Source: Herbaspirillum sp. alder98 (GTDB lineage Bacteria; Pseudomonadota; Gammaproteobacteria; Burkholderiales; Burkholderiaceae_D). Taken from it: DNA of 64,000 nucleotides. The notes below the pieces were generated by a model that saw only the letters and a program-made list of their open reading frames with translations, was not told the origin of the DNA and made no database searches. This document shows positions 38,843 through 48,609 of this stretch, piece by piece (position 1 is the stretch's first letter; each line of letters opens with the position of its first letter). The stretch is taken from the NCBI RefSeq assembly GCF_020179755.1, contig NZ_JAIUCY010000011.1, positions 1 to 64,000 of the forward strand, given 5' to 3'. Both the position numbers and the translations under genes were made by a program.

Positions 38843-39757
38843 ATGCTCGCCATCGTTACCCGCCTGTTCCCCCTGTGGGCGCTGCTGCTTTCCGTAGCTG
38901 CCTATTTTTCGCCAACCACCTTCACCCCCATCGGCAAATACGTGACCCAGCTGCTCACGCTGATCATGCTGACCATGGGCGTGACGCTGACGGTGGACGA
39001 CTTCAAGCGCATCATCAAGCGCCCGGCGCCAGTGGCCGCCGGCATCATCCTGCACTACCTGGTCATGCCGCTGGCCGCCTGGATCATCGCCAAGGCCCTG
39101 CGCATGCCGCCTGACCTGACCGCCGGCATGGTGCTGGTGGGTAGCGTGGCCTCGGGCACCGCCTCCAACGTGATGATCTATCTGTCGCGCGGCGACGTCG
39201 CCCTGTCGGTCACCATCTCCACCCTGTCGGCGCTGGTGAGCGTGTTCGCCACGCCCTGGCTGACCGAACTGTATGTCGATGCGTCGATCCATTTCGATGC
39301 GCACGCCATGCTGATGTCGATCGTGCAGATCGTGGTGGTGCCGATCGTGGTCGGCCTGATCGCCAATATCTTTGCCGGCGGCCTGATCCGTCGCATCGAG
39401 CCCTACCTGTCGGTGGTGTCGATGGTCGCGATCCTGTTGATCATCGCTGCTGTTGTAGGCGGCAGCCAGGCCAGCATCGCCTCGGTCGGATTGGTGGTGC
39501 TGATCGGCGTGATCCTGCATAACGGCCTGGGCTTGCTGGGCGGTTATTGGGGCGGGCGCCTGCTGGGCTTCGACGAAGCGGTGTGCCGCACGCTGGCCAT
39601 CGAAGTGGGCATGCAGAATTCCGGTCTGGCCGCAGCCCTGGGCAAGATGTACTTCACGCCCGTGGCAGCCTTGCCGGGCGCGCTGTTCTCGGTCTGGCAC
39701 AACCTGTCGGGATCGCTGCTGGCCGGTTACTGGCGCGGTCGTCCACCACGCGACTAA
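38843..39757 (+). CDS. BASS-family (bile acid:sodium symporter type) transporter
   Basis: Inner-membrane transporter of 304 residues with about nine or ten membrane segments. [37 protein letters not shown] and [18 protein letters not shown] are conserved in the BASS family. Bacterial members such as PanS move organic acids (ketopantoate, pyruvate) rather than bile acids. The ATG at 38843 gives the usual N-terminus. Confidence 0.92.
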   Translation: MLAIVTRLFPLWALLLSVAAYFSPTTFTPIGKYVTQLLTLIMLTMGVTLTVDDFKRIIKRPAPVAAGIILHYLVMPLAAWIIAKALRMPPDLTAGMVLVGSVASGTASNVMIYLSRGDVALSVTISTLSALVSVFATPWLTELYVDASIHFDAHAMLMSIVQIVVVPIVVGLIANIFAGGLIRRIEPYLSVVSMVAILLIIAAVVGGSQASIASVGLVVLIGVILHNGLGLLGGYWGGRLLGFDEAVCRTLAIEVGMQNSGLAAALGKMYFTPVAALPGALFSVWHNLSGSLLAGYWRGRPPRD

Positions 39758-39782
39758 ATAACGGTTTGCCGTAGTCCGAAAG

Positions 39783-39828
39783 ATCGGGCCGCCCCGGACA
39801 TTGTTCCGGCGCGGCCCGATTTGTCTTT
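39783..39828 (+). terminator. Terminator of the BASS transporter gene
   Basis: A long stem (39783-39792 with 39811-39820, continuing after one mismatch with CCGGA/TCCGG) is followed by TTTGTCTTT. The T tract is broken, so efficiency is uncertain. Confidence 0.75.
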
Positions 39829-39917
39829 GAGGTAGTTATTTTCGTCCAATTACGATTATTTCCACTATGTAACCTTCCGCCACATCACCTGAAAGTCGGC
39901 ACGGCAAACTTCCACCG

Positions 39918-39950
39918 TTTTCGGACCAGCACATAAGCACAGTCCGAAAA
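39918..39950 (+). promoter_or_regulatory. Inverted repeat upstream of the LivK-like gene
   Basis: TTTTCGGAC (39918-39926) and GTCCGAAAA (39942-39950) are perfect 9-bp arms 15 bases apart, about 70 bp before the start at 40018. It could be an operator or, in RNA, a hairpin; no T tract follows it. Confidence 0.45.
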
Positions 39951-40017
39951 GGCCAGTGAGGGGCCGCCGGTCGTGTCCGCCGATTTCGTTGCGGCGCGCC
40001 GGGTTTCGGAGGTGCAT

Positions 40018-41217
40018 ATGCCCAAGCTATTGTCTGTCGACGTCACACGGCGAATCCTGCTGTCATTTGCCGTCATCCTGTATCCCGCGCACGGAACGTC
40101 TGCCGATGTCGAGCGCGGGCCGCGTATTGTGCTGATCGGTTTTTCGGGCGCCTTGAGCGGCGTGTCCGAAGAGCTCGGCAAGAGCCTGGCCAACGCTGCC
40201 GAGATGGCGCTGGCCGAAGTCAATCGCCTGCATCCGCGCGTCGCGGGCCAGCGCATCGCGTTTCGCCTGTTGCGCTACGACGACCGCAGCGATCCCGCCA
40301 CGGCCATCGAGGGTGCGCGGCAGATGTTGCAGGCAGGCGTGGTGGCGGTAATCGGCACGGCCAATTCGACCACCAGCGCGGCAGTGGCGCGGATCTATTC
40401 CGACGCTGGCGTGGCCCTGATCTCGCCGGCGGCCAGCGCTACTGCGTTGACCGAACAGGGATACACCAGTTTCTTCCGCCTCATCAGCCACGATGGCCAT
40501 GCCGGGAAATATCTCGGGCAGCATGTGGTGCAGGGCATGAAGCTGCGGCGGCTGGCCGTGATCGATAACGGCAGCATGTATGGCATCGGTGTCGCCGCCT
40601 CGTTTTTCGACCAGGTGCGCGCCAGCGGCGTCACCGTCGTCGTGCGCGAGCGCATCAGCTATGCCAGTGACCTGGCGCAACTGGTGCGTCGTCTCCGGCT
40701 GCGCGGCGCCGAGGCGCTGTTTTTCGGCGGCTATGCGGCACAGGCCGCGCACCTGGCCCAGACCATGCGCCAGGAGGGCGGGGGAATGCGCCTCCTGATG
40801 GCGTCCAGCGGCGTGGTGGGGGCCAGCTTCCTGATCGCTGCCCGCAGCGCCGCCGATGGCACGGTGGCCATCGAGAGCGGCGTGCCGACCGCGGCGATGG
40901 CGGGCTGGCGTCGCTTCGAGGACGACTACCACCAACGTTTCGGCCTGCACATCCACGGATTGACACCCTTTGCCTACGATGCCGCCCAGGTGGCGGTGGC
41001 GGCCGTGCGCCAGGCCGATTCGCTGGATGCCCGACGCATCGTCGAGGTCTTGCGGCGCATCAGCTTTCGCGGGCTGACCGGGATGATCGCCTTCGATGCC
41101 AGGGGCAATCCACGCAATCCGCAGTTGAGCATCTTCGAGGTGCGCGATCAGCGCTGGGTGCCGCTGCGGTCCATCGACGTCCTGCGCGGGGGTGCGGCGC
41201 GGTCCGCCGGACCTTGA
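40018..41217 (+). CDS. LivK-like periplasmic ligand-binding protein (orphan)
   Basis: Periplasmic binding protein of 399 residues with a signal peptide (about residues 1-28, ending HGTSA). It has type-I (branched-chain amino acid/leucine-binding) fold sequence: IVLIGFSGALSGVSEELGKSL, AVIGTANSTTSAAVARIY and ALISPAASATALT. GGAGG sits six bases before the ATG at 40018, making it better than an earlier start at 39973. No permease or ATPase genes are near; the next gene encodes a small molybdopterin-fold protein 45 bp on. Sensing or delivery to another system is inferred; the ligand is unknown. Confidence 0.88.
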   Translation: MPKLLSVDVTRRILLSFAVILYPAHGTSADVERGPRIVLIGFSGALSGVSEELGKSLANAAEMALAEVNRLHPRVAGQRIAFRLLRYDDRSDPATAIEGARQMLQAGVVAVIGTANSTTSAAVARIYSDAGVALISPAASATALTEQGYTSFFRLISHDGHAGKYLGQHVVQGMKLRRLAVIDNGSMYGIGVAASFFDQVRASGVTVVVRERISYASDLAQLVRRLRLRGAEALFFGGYAAQAAHLAQTMRQEGGGMRLLMASSGVVGASFLIAARSAADGTVAIESGVPTAAMAGWRRFEDDYHQRFGLHIHGLTPFAYDAAQVAVAAVRQADSLDARRIVEVLRRISFRGLTGMIAFDARGNPRNPQLSIFEVRDQRWVPLRSIDVLRGGAARSAGP

Positions 41218-41262
41218 TGCGGTATGCTGGCGTCCCTGCGCACCCTTTCGAAGGAAAACATC

Positions 41263-41856
41263 ATGAACAGGCGCAACTTTATGCGTGCCGCTGGCAGTGC
41301 AGGCGTGGCCGGCACGTTGGCATTGCCGGCAGCGGCCATCGCCCGCGAGCGCCGTGCGCCAGGTCCGGCGCTGCTGACCGTCACCGGCGCCATCTCGTCG
41401 CCCAACCGGGGCCGGCTCGACCCGGCGCTGGACCAGATGATGCACAAGCAGAAGGTCGACTTCGATCGTGCGCGCACCTTCGACTTCGGCACGCTGCTCG
41501 CCTTGCCGGCCGTCGAGATCAAGCCCACCCTCGAATACGACAACCTGCAGCACACCCTGCGCGGCCCCCTGCTGGTCGACGTGATGCGCGCCGCCGGGGC
41601 CGATCCCCGCGCCGACGGCTACCTGCTGCGCGCCATCGACGGTTATGCCATCGTGCTGCCGCGTGGCGATGCGCTGCGTTACCGCTTCATCATCGCCACC
41701 CATCTCGATGGCAAGCCATTGCCGCTGGGGGGACTGGGGCCATTGTGGGCGGTGTATGACGCCGACAGCTTTCCCGAGATGGCCGCGCAGCCGGTTTCGG
41801 CGCGTTTCGGGCTGTGCCCCTGGGGCGTGTATCACATCGCCGTACGCCGCGCCTGA
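41263..41856 (+). CDS. Small molybdopterin-oxidoreductase-fold protein
   Basis: Exported protein of 197 residues. The leader has a twin-arginine motif, NRRNFMRAAG, with an AIA-RE cleavage region. The rest resembles the sulfite-oxidase-type Oxidored_molyb domain: LRGPLLVDVMRAAGA, AIDGYAIVLPRGD, HLDGKPLPLGGLGPLWAVY. The Cys that binds molybdenum in true members is not obvious, so it may be a non-catalytic sensor or accessory version. AAGGAAA precedes the ATG at 41263. It forms a likely two-gene operon with the LivK-like gene. Confidence 0.75.
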   Translation: MNRRNFMRAAGSAGVAGTLALPAAAIARERRAPGPALLTVTGAISSPNRGRLDPALDQMMHKQKVDFDRARTFDFGTLLALPAVEIKPTLEYDNLQHTLRGPLLVDVMRAAGADPRADGYLLRAIDGYAIVLPRGDALRYRFIIATHLDGKPLPLGGLGPLWAVYDADSFPEMAAQPVSARFGLCPWGVYHIAVRRA

Positions 41857-41926
41857 CGCCTAAATTTGCTAACATCTGCGCTTTCCCTGGCCATTACCTT
41901 ACCAACCCGTTGCGGTTCGAATTCCC

Positions 41927-43003
41927 ATGAGCAAGTTCTGGAGCCCTATCGTCAGCCAGCTGACGCCCTATACCCCTGGCGAGCAGCCCAAGCTGGCCAG
42001 GCTGGTCAAGCTCAATACCAACGAAAGTCCCTACGGCCCGTCGCCGCGCGCGCTCGCAGCGATTGCCGGTGAAGTCAGCGACAACCTGCGCCTGTATCCC
42101 AACCCGGACGCCGAGCCGCTCAAGCTGGCGATTGCCGCACGCCATGCCGGCGACGGCATCACCCCGCGCGAGGTGTTCGTGGGCAACGGTTCCGACGAGG
42201 TCCTGGCGCATGCCTTCCATGCCTTGCTCAAGCACGGCAAGCCTATCCTGTTCCCCGATATCACCTACAGCTTCTACCCGACCTATGCCGGCCTGTACGA
42301 GGTGCAGTATCGGGCGGTGCCGCTGGCCGACGATTTCACGATCCGTGCCGACGACTACCTGGGCCAGGGCGACGCCATCGGCGGCATCATCTTCCCCAAT
42401 CCGAACGCACCGACCGGTTGCCTGATGCCGCTGGCCGAGGTCGAGCGCATCCTGCAGGGCAATCCGCAACGGGTGGTCGTAGTCGACGAGGCCTATATCG
42501 ATTTCGGCGGCATCAGCGCCATCGGCCTGGTGCAACGCTACCCCAATCTGCTGGTGGTGCAGACCTTGTCGAAGTCGCGTGCGCTGGCGGGCATGCGGGT
42601 GGGGTTTGCGATCGGGCATGCCGATCTCATCGATGCGCTGGAGCGCGTCAAGAACAGTTTCAACTCGTATCCGCTGGATCGCCCGGCGATCGCCGGCGCC
42701 ACCGCCGCCATCGAGGACGAGGCTTACTTCCGCAAGACCTGCGACCTGGTGATCGCCAGCCGCGAGCGCCTGGCCGCATCGCTCAAGGCGTTGGGTTTTG
42801 ACGTGTTGCCGTCAGCGGCCAACTTCGTGTTCGTGCGCCATCCCGGTCATGACGCCGCGACACTGGCCGCCAGGTTGCGTGGCGACGGCATCATCGTGCG
42901 GCACTTCACCAGTGCCCGCATCAACCAGTTCCTGCGCATTACGATCGGCACCGACGAGGCCTGCGATATTCTGGTGGAATCGTTGCGGCGGCATCTGGGG
43001 TGA
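41927..43003 (+). CDS. hisC: Histidinol-phosphate aminotransferase
   Basis: PLP enzyme of 358 residues for the seventh step of histidine synthesis; homologues also act on aromatic amino acids. Fold type I residues are present: Asn in FPNPNAPTG (about 158), Asp187 in VVVDEAY, the PLP Lys216 in [10 protein letters not shown], and the closing phosphate-binding Arg. It is alone, away from the main his operon, which is common for hisC paralogues. It converges with the chemoreceptor gene after 25 bp. Confidence 0.93.
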   Translation: MSKFWSPIVSQLTPYTPGEQPKLARLVKLNTNESPYGPSPRALAAIAGEVSDNLRLYPNPDAEPLKLAIAARHAGDGITPREVFVGNGSDEVLAHAFHALLKHGKPILFPDITYSFYPTYAGLYEVQYRAVPLADDFTIRADDYLGQGDAIGGIIFPNPNAPTGCLMPLAEVERILQGNPQRVVVVDEAYIDFGGISAIGLVQRYPNLLVVQTLSKSRALAGMRVGFAIGHADLIDALERVKNSFNSYPLDRPAIAGATAAIEDEAYFRKTCDLVIASRERLAASLKALGFDVLPSAANFVFVRHPGHDAATLAARLRGDGIIVRHFTSARINQFLRITIGTDEACDILVESLRRHLG

Positions 43004-43028
43004 TGCGTCCACGGCCCGCTTGGCATTT

Positions 43029-44612
43029 TCACGCGGGCAGCCGCGGCAACGGCAGTGATGCTGTGCCATTGCCGACCTGAAAGAACCGGACCGAATCGGA
43101 AAGACGCAAGGCCTGTTGCTGCATCGCCGCCGCCGCTGCCGCGGCCTGCTCCACCAGGGCCGCATTCTGCTGGGTGGTCTGGTCGATCTGGATGATCGCT
43201 TCATTGACCTGTCCAATTCCCGAGCTTTGCTCTTCGGTGGAAGAGGCTATTTCGGTGACGATATGCGAGACCCTGTCGATGCTGGCCACGATCTCGGTCA
43301 TCGTGTCGCCGGCGGCTTCGACCAGCTTGCCGCCGTTGTTGACGTTCACCACGGAGCTCTCGATCAAGCCTTTTATTTCCTTTGCCGCCGCTGCGCAGCG
43401 TTGCGCCAGCGATCGTACTTCCGACGCGACCACCGCAAATCCACGGCCTTGTTCGCCGGCCCGGGCCGCCTCCACCGCAGCGTTGAGCGCCAGAATATTG
43501 GTTTGAAATGCGATGCCGTCGATGACGCCGATGATCTCCACGATCTTTTGAGAAGAGCTGCTGATCAAGGCCATGGTGGCGATGACATCCTGGACGACAT
43601 GGCCGCCATGCCGTGCGACTTCAGAGGCAGAGGCGGTGAACTGGTTTGCCTGTCGCGCATTTTCTGCATTCTGCCTGACCGTCGCCGTCAGCTCCTCGAT
43701 GGCCGCTGCCGTCTCTTCCAACGCACCCGCCTGCTGTTCGGTTCGACCGGACAGATCCATATTGCCGGTGGCGATTTCATCTGCAGCGGTGGTGATGGCA
43801 TCGGTCCCGGTGCGAACCTGGTCGACGATGTTGCGCAGGCTGTGCACCATCTCTTCAAGAGACGCCAGCAACTGTCCGGTCTCGTCTTTATCGGTGCGAT
43901 GGAAGCGGGCGTCGAGATTGCCCTCTGCGATGTGCCTGGCTGCCATGACCGCAGCGTTCAACGGTCGTGAGATCAAGCGGGCGATCCAGAGCGACAGGCC
44001 GACTGAAAGCACCACGCAGGCCGCCAGCAGAGAGAAGATGCCGATCCGCGCTTCCCGATAGGTCGCCACTGCGGTCACCTTGGCGCCTTGTGCGCCGGCG
44101 TCGTTGAGGACCACGGCTTTTTCTATCGATGCCAGGGCCGACTGGTAATCATTGGATGAGGCGATATTGCGTAACTGGGCTTCATCCTTCTTTCCGGCCA
44201 CGGAAAGGGAAATGATCTGCTCATGTACGACGAAGAACTTATCGACATTGGCCAGGATCGCCTGATACAAGCGTCGCTCCTCGTCGCTCGATATTTGCGA
44301 CTCGTAGGCCCGCTGGAGTTTCTTCATCGACTCGATGAGTGCATCGCCGCCTTTTTTGTTGGCCGCGAGCTTGTCGGGCGCGCTCAGCAGGATACTCTGT
44401 GCCTCGCTACCGCGAATGCGCGCCATCAGCAGTTTTATTTCGGCCAGGCTGCGGACCTTGGGAAGCCAGTTCTCAACGATGTCGCCCGAGGCATCATTGA
44501 CCTTGGCCAACTCGAAGATGGCCAACGAGCCCAACGCAAAGACCAGCACTATCACCGCCAGGATCGTCAGCATAAGCTTCCTGGCAATGTTCAGATCGCG
44601 AAACCATTTCAT
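43029..44612 (-). CDS. Methyl-accepting chemotaxis protein, four-helix-bundle sensor
   Basis: Chemoreceptor of 527 residues. One membrane segment (about 11-33) and a second (about 190-214) flank a helical periplasmic domain of the 4HB type; HAMP and the signalling hairpin follow, with the CheA/CheW tip [17 protein letters not shown] preceded by [18 protein letters not shown]. The start at 44612 is nine bases from AGGAGG; an ATG two codons upstream is too close to that site. It begins 65 bp after the glucarate dehydratase gene in the same direction, which hints that it senses glucarate or a related acid. Confidence 0.92.
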   Translation of the reverse strand: MKWFRDLNIARKLMLTILAVIVLVFALGSLAIFELAKVNDASGDIVENWLPKVRSLAEIKLLMARIRGSEAQSILLSAPDKLAANKKGGDALIESMKKLQRAYESQISSDEERRLYQAILANVDKFFVVHEQIISLSVAGKKDEAQLRNIASSNDYQSALASIEKAVVLNDAGAQGAKVTAVATYREARIGIFSLLAACVVLSVGLSLWIARLISRPLNAAVMAARHIAEGNLDARFHRTDKDETGQLLASLEEMVHSLRNIVDQVRTGTDAITTAADEIATGNMDLSGRTEQQAGALEETAAAIEELTATVRQNAENARQANQFTASASEVARHGGHVVQDVIATMALISSSSQKIVEIIGVIDGIAFQTNILALNAAVEAARAGEQGRGFAVVASEVRSLAQRCAAAAKEIKGLIESSVVNVNNGGKLVEAAGDTMTEIVASIDRVSHIVTEIASSTEEQSSGIGQVNEAIIQIDQTTQQNAALVEQAAAAAAAMQQQALRLSDSVRFFQVGNGTASLPLPRLPA

Positions 44613-44677
44613 GACCATCTCCCTCCTACCGCCTGTCGTTTTTTCGTCTTGGTTGTTTCGATGGCCCGCGGGACAAG

Positions 44678-45952
44678 TCAGAACCTGGGTTTCAGGGCCT
44701 TCCAGTCGGGCTGATACTTGCGCATCTGGCCGACGTCGTCGCGCGCGCGGATGCCGCATTCCAGGTAGAGCTGGTGCAACTTGGCCAGTTGATCGTAGTC
44801 CAGTTCCACCCCCAGGCCGTGGGCATCGGTAATGCTGACGCAACCATCGCGAATCGGCAGCTTGCCGCCCTTGATGACTTCTTCGTCAGGCTCTTGCCAC
44901 GGGTAGTGCGTATCGCACGCATAGGACAGGTTTTCTACCGCGGCGGCCACATGCGACATGGCCATCAAGCTGATGCCCAGATGTGAATTGGAATGCATCG
45001 ACACGCCCAGTCCGAACACGTCGCACATCCTTGCAAGCTGCTGGGTGTCGCGCAGTCCGCCCCAGTAGTGATGGTCGGCCAACACGATCTGCACGCTGTT
45101 CAATGCCACGCTGCGGCGCAGCTCGTCGAAATCGGTGACTACCATGTTGGTCGCCAGCGGCAGGCCGGTGCGTCGGTGCAGTTCGGCCATGCCTTCCAGG
45201 CCGGGCGTCGGGTCTTCGTAGTATTGCAGGTCGTCGCCCAGCAGTTCGGCCATCCGGATCGCCGTCTCCAATGACCAGTTGCCGTTGGGGTCGATGCGCA
45301 ACGGCGCGTTGGGAAAAGCCTTCTTGAGCGCCTTGATGCAAGCCACCTCATGTTCCGGTTCCAGCGCGCCGGCCTTGAGCTTGATGCTCTCGAAACCGTT
45401 CTCCTCGATCATCCGGCGCGCCTGGGCCACGATCTGCTCTTGCGACAGGGCTTCGCCCCAGCGATCCGGCCCATAGGGGCTGTCGATGTGCTGCGCGTAC
45501 TTGAAGAACAGGTAGGCGCTGAACGGGATTTTCGTGCGCACCGCGCCGCCCAGCAAATCCACCAGCGGCACCTTGAGATAGCGTGCCTGCAGATCCAGGC
45601 ACGCGACTTCGAACGCCGAGTACGCATTCGAGACCGCCTTGCTGGCGTGCGAGCCGGGCGCCAGTTCGGCGCCGGCCGAGCTGGCCGGGGCCATGCGCGC
45701 CACCACGCGCCGCACGAGGGCGCGCAAGCCGTTCAGGTTGAACGGATCAAGCCCGATCAATTCGCCCTTGAGCTTGTCCAGGATCGCCAGTGCCGGTGCA
45801 TCGCCGTAGCTTTCGCCCAGTCCCAGGTAACCGTTGTCGGTCTCGAGCTGGATGATCGAACGCAGGGCATAGGGTTCATGGATGCCCGAAGCATTCAACA
45901 ATGGCGCATCCTTGAATGCAATCGGGGTGACGGTGACGCGCGTGATTTTCAT
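44678..45952 (-). CDS. gudD: Glucarate dehydratase
   Basis: Enolase-superfamily enzyme of 424 residues that dehydrates D-glucarate (or idarate) to 5-keto-4-deoxyglucarate. The KLK pair is at 191-193, metal ligands are Asp221 (RIDPNG), Glu246 (YYEDP) and Asn269 (ATNMV), followed by LADHHYWGG and the His320 base in SMHSNSHLG. Asn as third ligand is a feature of glucarate dehydratases rather than mandelate racemases. The importer gene upstream and a divergent GntR regulator complete the module. The next enzyme, a keto-deoxyglucarate aldolase or dehydratase, is not in the window. Confidence 0.93.
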   Translation of the reverse strand: MKITRVTVTPIAFKDAPLLNASGIHEPYALRSIIQLETDNGYLGLGESYGDAPALAILDKLKGELIGLDPFNLNGLRALVRRVVARMAPASSAGAELAPGSHASKAVSNAYSAFEVACLDLQARYLKVPLVDLLGGAVRTKIPFSAYLFFKYAQHIDSPYGPDRWGEALSQEQIVAQARRMIEENGFESIKLKAGALEPEHEVACIKALKKAFPNAPLRIDPNGNWSLETAIRMAELLGDDLQYYEDPTPGLEGMAELHRRTGLPLATNMVVTDFDELRRSVALNSVQIVLADHHYWGGLRDTQQLARMCDVFGLGVSMHSNSHLGISLMAMSHVAAAVENLSYACDTHYPWQEPDEEVIKGGKLPIRDGCVSITDAHGLGVELDYDQLAKLHQLYLECGIRARDDVGQMRKYQPDWKALKPRF

Positions 45953-45992
45953 GTTGATCTCTTGAAGGTCTGTTCAGTGAATGGGGCGCTAT

Positions 45993-47318
45993 TCAATAGG
46001 CCTTCTTGCTGGTGGAGCGAGCCAGAAACACCACGCCGGCGGCCACCAGCGAGGTAATGGACAAGCCCAGCAGGCCGCCCTCGATGGAGCCGGTGCGCTG
46101 CTCCAGAAAGCCGAACGCGGTAGGCGCGACGAAGCCGCCCAGGTTGCCGATGGAGTTGATCAATGCGATCACGCCGGCGGCGATGCGGGCGTCCAGATAG
46201 CTCTGCGGCAAGGGCCAGAACAGTGATGACGCGGCCTTGAATCCGACGGCGGCAAAACAGATCGAGACGAAGGCGAACGACGCATTGCCCAAAGTCGAGA
46301 TGTACATGCCGAAGGCGGCGATGACCAGCGCCGTCGCGGCCCAGGCCTGCTGATGCTTGAAGCGCGCCGCCAGCGCCGCGAAGATATACATCGCCACGAT
46401 CGAGATCAGCCACGGGATCGAATTGAACAGGCCGACCTGGAAGTCGCTGAAACTCCCCATCTTGCGAATGATGCTGGGTAGCCAGAAGGTAGCGCCGTAG
46501 ATGGTGAGCGAGATCGAGAAGTAGATGAAACAGAAGATCAGGATCTGGGTGTCGCGCAGCAGTTGCCATGCCGATACGTGGGCCGGTTTGTCTCTGGCGC
46601 GCTCGACCTGCTCGGCGACGATGGTGTCGGTGATGGCCGCGCGCTCGGCCTGGCTCAGCCACTTGGCATCAGCCGGCATCGAATCGAGCCAGAACCAGAC
46701 GAAGCCGCACAGCACCACCGAGGCCATGCCTTCGATGATGAACATCCACTGCCAGCCGTGCAGTCCGGCGCCGTCAAGCTGCAACAACCCACCCGAGATC
46801 GGACCCGACAGGATCGACGCCAGCGCCGACCCGCTCAGGAAGATCGCCATCGCGCGTCCACGTTCGCTGGCGGGCAGCCACTGCGTGAAGTAATAGATGA
46901 CGCCGGGGAAAAATCCGGCCTCGGCCGCGCCCAGCAGGAATCGCAGCAGGTAGAAGGTGGTCTCGCTGTTGACAAAGGCCATCGCGGTGGCTGCCAGGCC
47001 CCAGGTCGCCATGATGCGCGTCAGCCATGCCTTGGCGCCAAAGCGCTGCAGAAGCAGGTTGGACGGCACCTCGAAGATGGCATAGCCGATGAAGAACAGG
47101 CCGGCCCCCAAGCCATAGGCGGCGGTGCTGATGCCTACATCGGTGGCGAGGTGGGTGCGCACGAAGCCGATGTTGACGCGATCAATGTAGTTGACGATGA
47201 ACATGATCACGAACAAGGGCAGCACGCGCCGCTTGATCTTGCCCACCGCCTCGGCCAGCACGGTTGAGGCCGGTCCGGTCGGATGCCCGGCCGTTGCACC
47301 TGGTTTGGCTATATCCAC
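45993..47318 (-). CDS. MFS sugar-acid importer (anion:cation symporter family)
   Basis: Inner-membrane importer of 441 residues with twelve membrane segments. FIVNYIDRVNIGFVRTHL and LLGAAEAGFFPGVIYYFTQW are typical of the ACS family that includes GudP, ExuT and phthalate permeases. The GTG at 47318 has AGGAG six bases upstream and is chosen over an ATG at 47396 with no site. It lies 40 bp before gudD, so glucarate or galactarate import is likely. Confidence 0.9.
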   Translation of the reverse strand: MDIAKPGATAGHPTGPASTVLAEAVGKIKRRVLPLFVIMFIVNYIDRVNIGFVRTHLATDVGISTAAYGLGAGLFFIGYAIFEVPSNLLLQRFGAKAWLTRIMATWGLAATAMAFVNSETTFYLLRFLLGAAEAGFFPGVIYYFTQWLPASERGRAMAIFLSGSALASILSGPISGGLLQLDGAGLHGWQWMFIIEGMASVVLCGFVWFWLDSMPADAKWLSQAERAAITDTIVAEQVERARDKPAHVSAWQLLRDTQILIFCFIYFSISLTIYGATFWLPSIIRKMGSFSDFQVGLFNSIPWLISIVAMYIFAALAARFKHQQAWAATALVIAAFGMYISTLGNASFAFVSICFAAVGFKAASSLFWPLPQSYLDARIAAGVIALINSIGNLGGFVAPTAFGFLEQRTGSIEGGLLGLSITSLVAAGVVFLARSTSKKAY

Positions 47319-47425
47319 GCATGTCTCCTGGTTTCTTGTGGGGTGCGTTTGCCCGGTGCGCGCATCGCGCAGGCTATCGTTGGCACCCGGCGCCATCGCT
47401 GGAAGCGCGCCGTGAATTGATTAAA

Positions 47426-47443
47426 ACACTAATATATTAGTGT
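47426..47443. promoter_or_regulatory. 18-bp perfect palindrome, probable GntR operator
   Basis: ACACTAATATATTAGTGT is a perfect palindrome in the 217-bp region between the divergent importer (start 47318) and GntR regulator (start 47536). The AT-rich context also resembles promoter elements, so binding there could shut both promoters. Confidence 0.75.
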
Positions 47444-47535
47444 GTCAATGACGGCAAGGCGGGTTATCATTCGTGCTCCTGACGGCAACTTCGCCCAATT
47501 ATTGAATCTTCGTTAATGCTTTCTGGATTGCTCGC

Positions 47536-48252
47536 ATGACCTCCGCCGCCGCTTTCGCCGACATGCCCGAATTCGACATGCGGCCACTGGATCGTTCGCG
47601 ACATGCCGCGCCGCAGGTCTTCGAGCACCTGCGCGAACTGATCGTGGCCATGCGGATCGCTCCCGGCACCGTATTGCAGCGGGCCGACCTTGCCGCCCGC
47701 TATGGCTTGAGCCAGACGCCGATACGAGACGCATTGATCAAGCTCGGCGAAGAGGGCATGGTGGATATCTTTCCGCAGCATGCGACGGTCGTCAGCGCAG
47801 TCAACGTGACGTTGGCGCGCCAGGCGCATTTTCTGCGACGGTCGTTGGAACTGGAAATTGTCCGCACCCTGGCGCAGGCCCCGGATGCGGCGTTGGTGAC
47901 GCGGTTGCGTGACAGCGTCGAACTGCAGAGGCTGCTGGCCGAGCGAGAAAACTATGCCGATTTCGTCCTGGCCGACCAGGCTTTCCATCGCCAGATGTAT
48001 GAAGCCGCGCAGGTGCCCGAACTATGGGCGATGGTGCGCCGCCAAAGCGGCAACCTGGACCGCCTGCGCAATTTGCACCTGCCCATCCCGGGCAAGGCTG
48101 GCCGGGTGATTGCCGACCATGTCGCGCTGGTCGACGCCATCGCCGCCGGTGACGGCGACGCAGCGCAGGCGGCATTGCGGGAGCATTTGTCGGGAACGCT
48201 GTCCCAGTTGGACGATATTCGCCAGCGTTTCCCGCACTACCTGAAGGATTGA
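47536..48252 (+). CDS. GntR-family regulator of the glucarate module
   Basis: Regulator of 238 residues, FadR subfamily. The winged helix covers about residues 22-90 with GTVLQRADLAARYGLSQTPIRDAL, and the FCD domain covers about 95-230 with DFVLADQAFHRQMYEAAQ and ADHVALVDAIAAGDGDAA, where Asp and His residues bind metal. It is divergent from the importer, gudD and chemoreceptor genes and shares an 18-bp palindrome with them. Repression relieved by glucarate or its product is inferred. Confidence 0.92.
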   Translation: MTSAAAFADMPEFDMRPLDRSRHAAPQVFEHLRELIVAMRIAPGTVLQRADLAARYGLSQTPIRDALIKLGEEGMVDIFPQHATVVSAVNVTLARQAHFLRRSLELEIVRTLAQAPDAALVTRLRDSVELQRLLAERENYADFVLADQAFHRQMYEAAQVPELWAMVRRQSGNLDRLRNLHLPIPGKAGRVIADHVALVDAIAAGDGDAAQAALREHLSGTLSQLDDIRQRFPHYLKD

Positions 48253-48282
48253 CCCGCGCAGTGCGGTGTCGATGTCGCCGGT

Positions 48283-48609
48283 CTACTTGAACGCGACGTA
48301 AAGCGCGATCGCGGCAATCACTGCCGACGACCATTGCAGCGGAATCCAGAACAGCGTGTGCTTCTTCTTGAACTCGTATTGCTGGCCGGTCTTGGGATCG
48401 ACCAGCAACTGGCTGGGTCCGCCATTCAGTCTTTCACCGAGAAACCACACAATGCCAGACGCAATGAGCAGCACCGCTGCCGGCATCAGCGGGTGGGCAG
48501 AATAGTAGCCTTTTTCGAACATCGAATCCGAGGCCATCTGTGCCGCCAATGACATCAGAAACGGGATCAACAGTCCCAGAAAACCTAAACCTTGCCAAAC
48601 GATAATCAT
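48283..48609 (-). CDS. Small membrane protein, function unknown
   Basis: Predicted membrane protein of 108 residues with three hydrophobic segments (about 3-24, 42-60 and 88-106) and a soluble loop GPSQLLVDPKTGQQYEFKK between the last two. GGGG lies about ten bases before the ATG at 48609, and a TATAAT on the minus strand (48631-48636) may be its -10 element. It is convergent with the GntR gene. No function is recognised. Confidence 0.7.
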   Translation of the reverse strand: MIIVWQGLGFLGLLIPFLMSLAAQMASDSMFEKGYYSAHPLMPAAVLLIASGIVWFLGERLNGGPSQLLVDPKTGQQYEFKKKHTLFWIPLQWSSAVIAAIALYVAFK

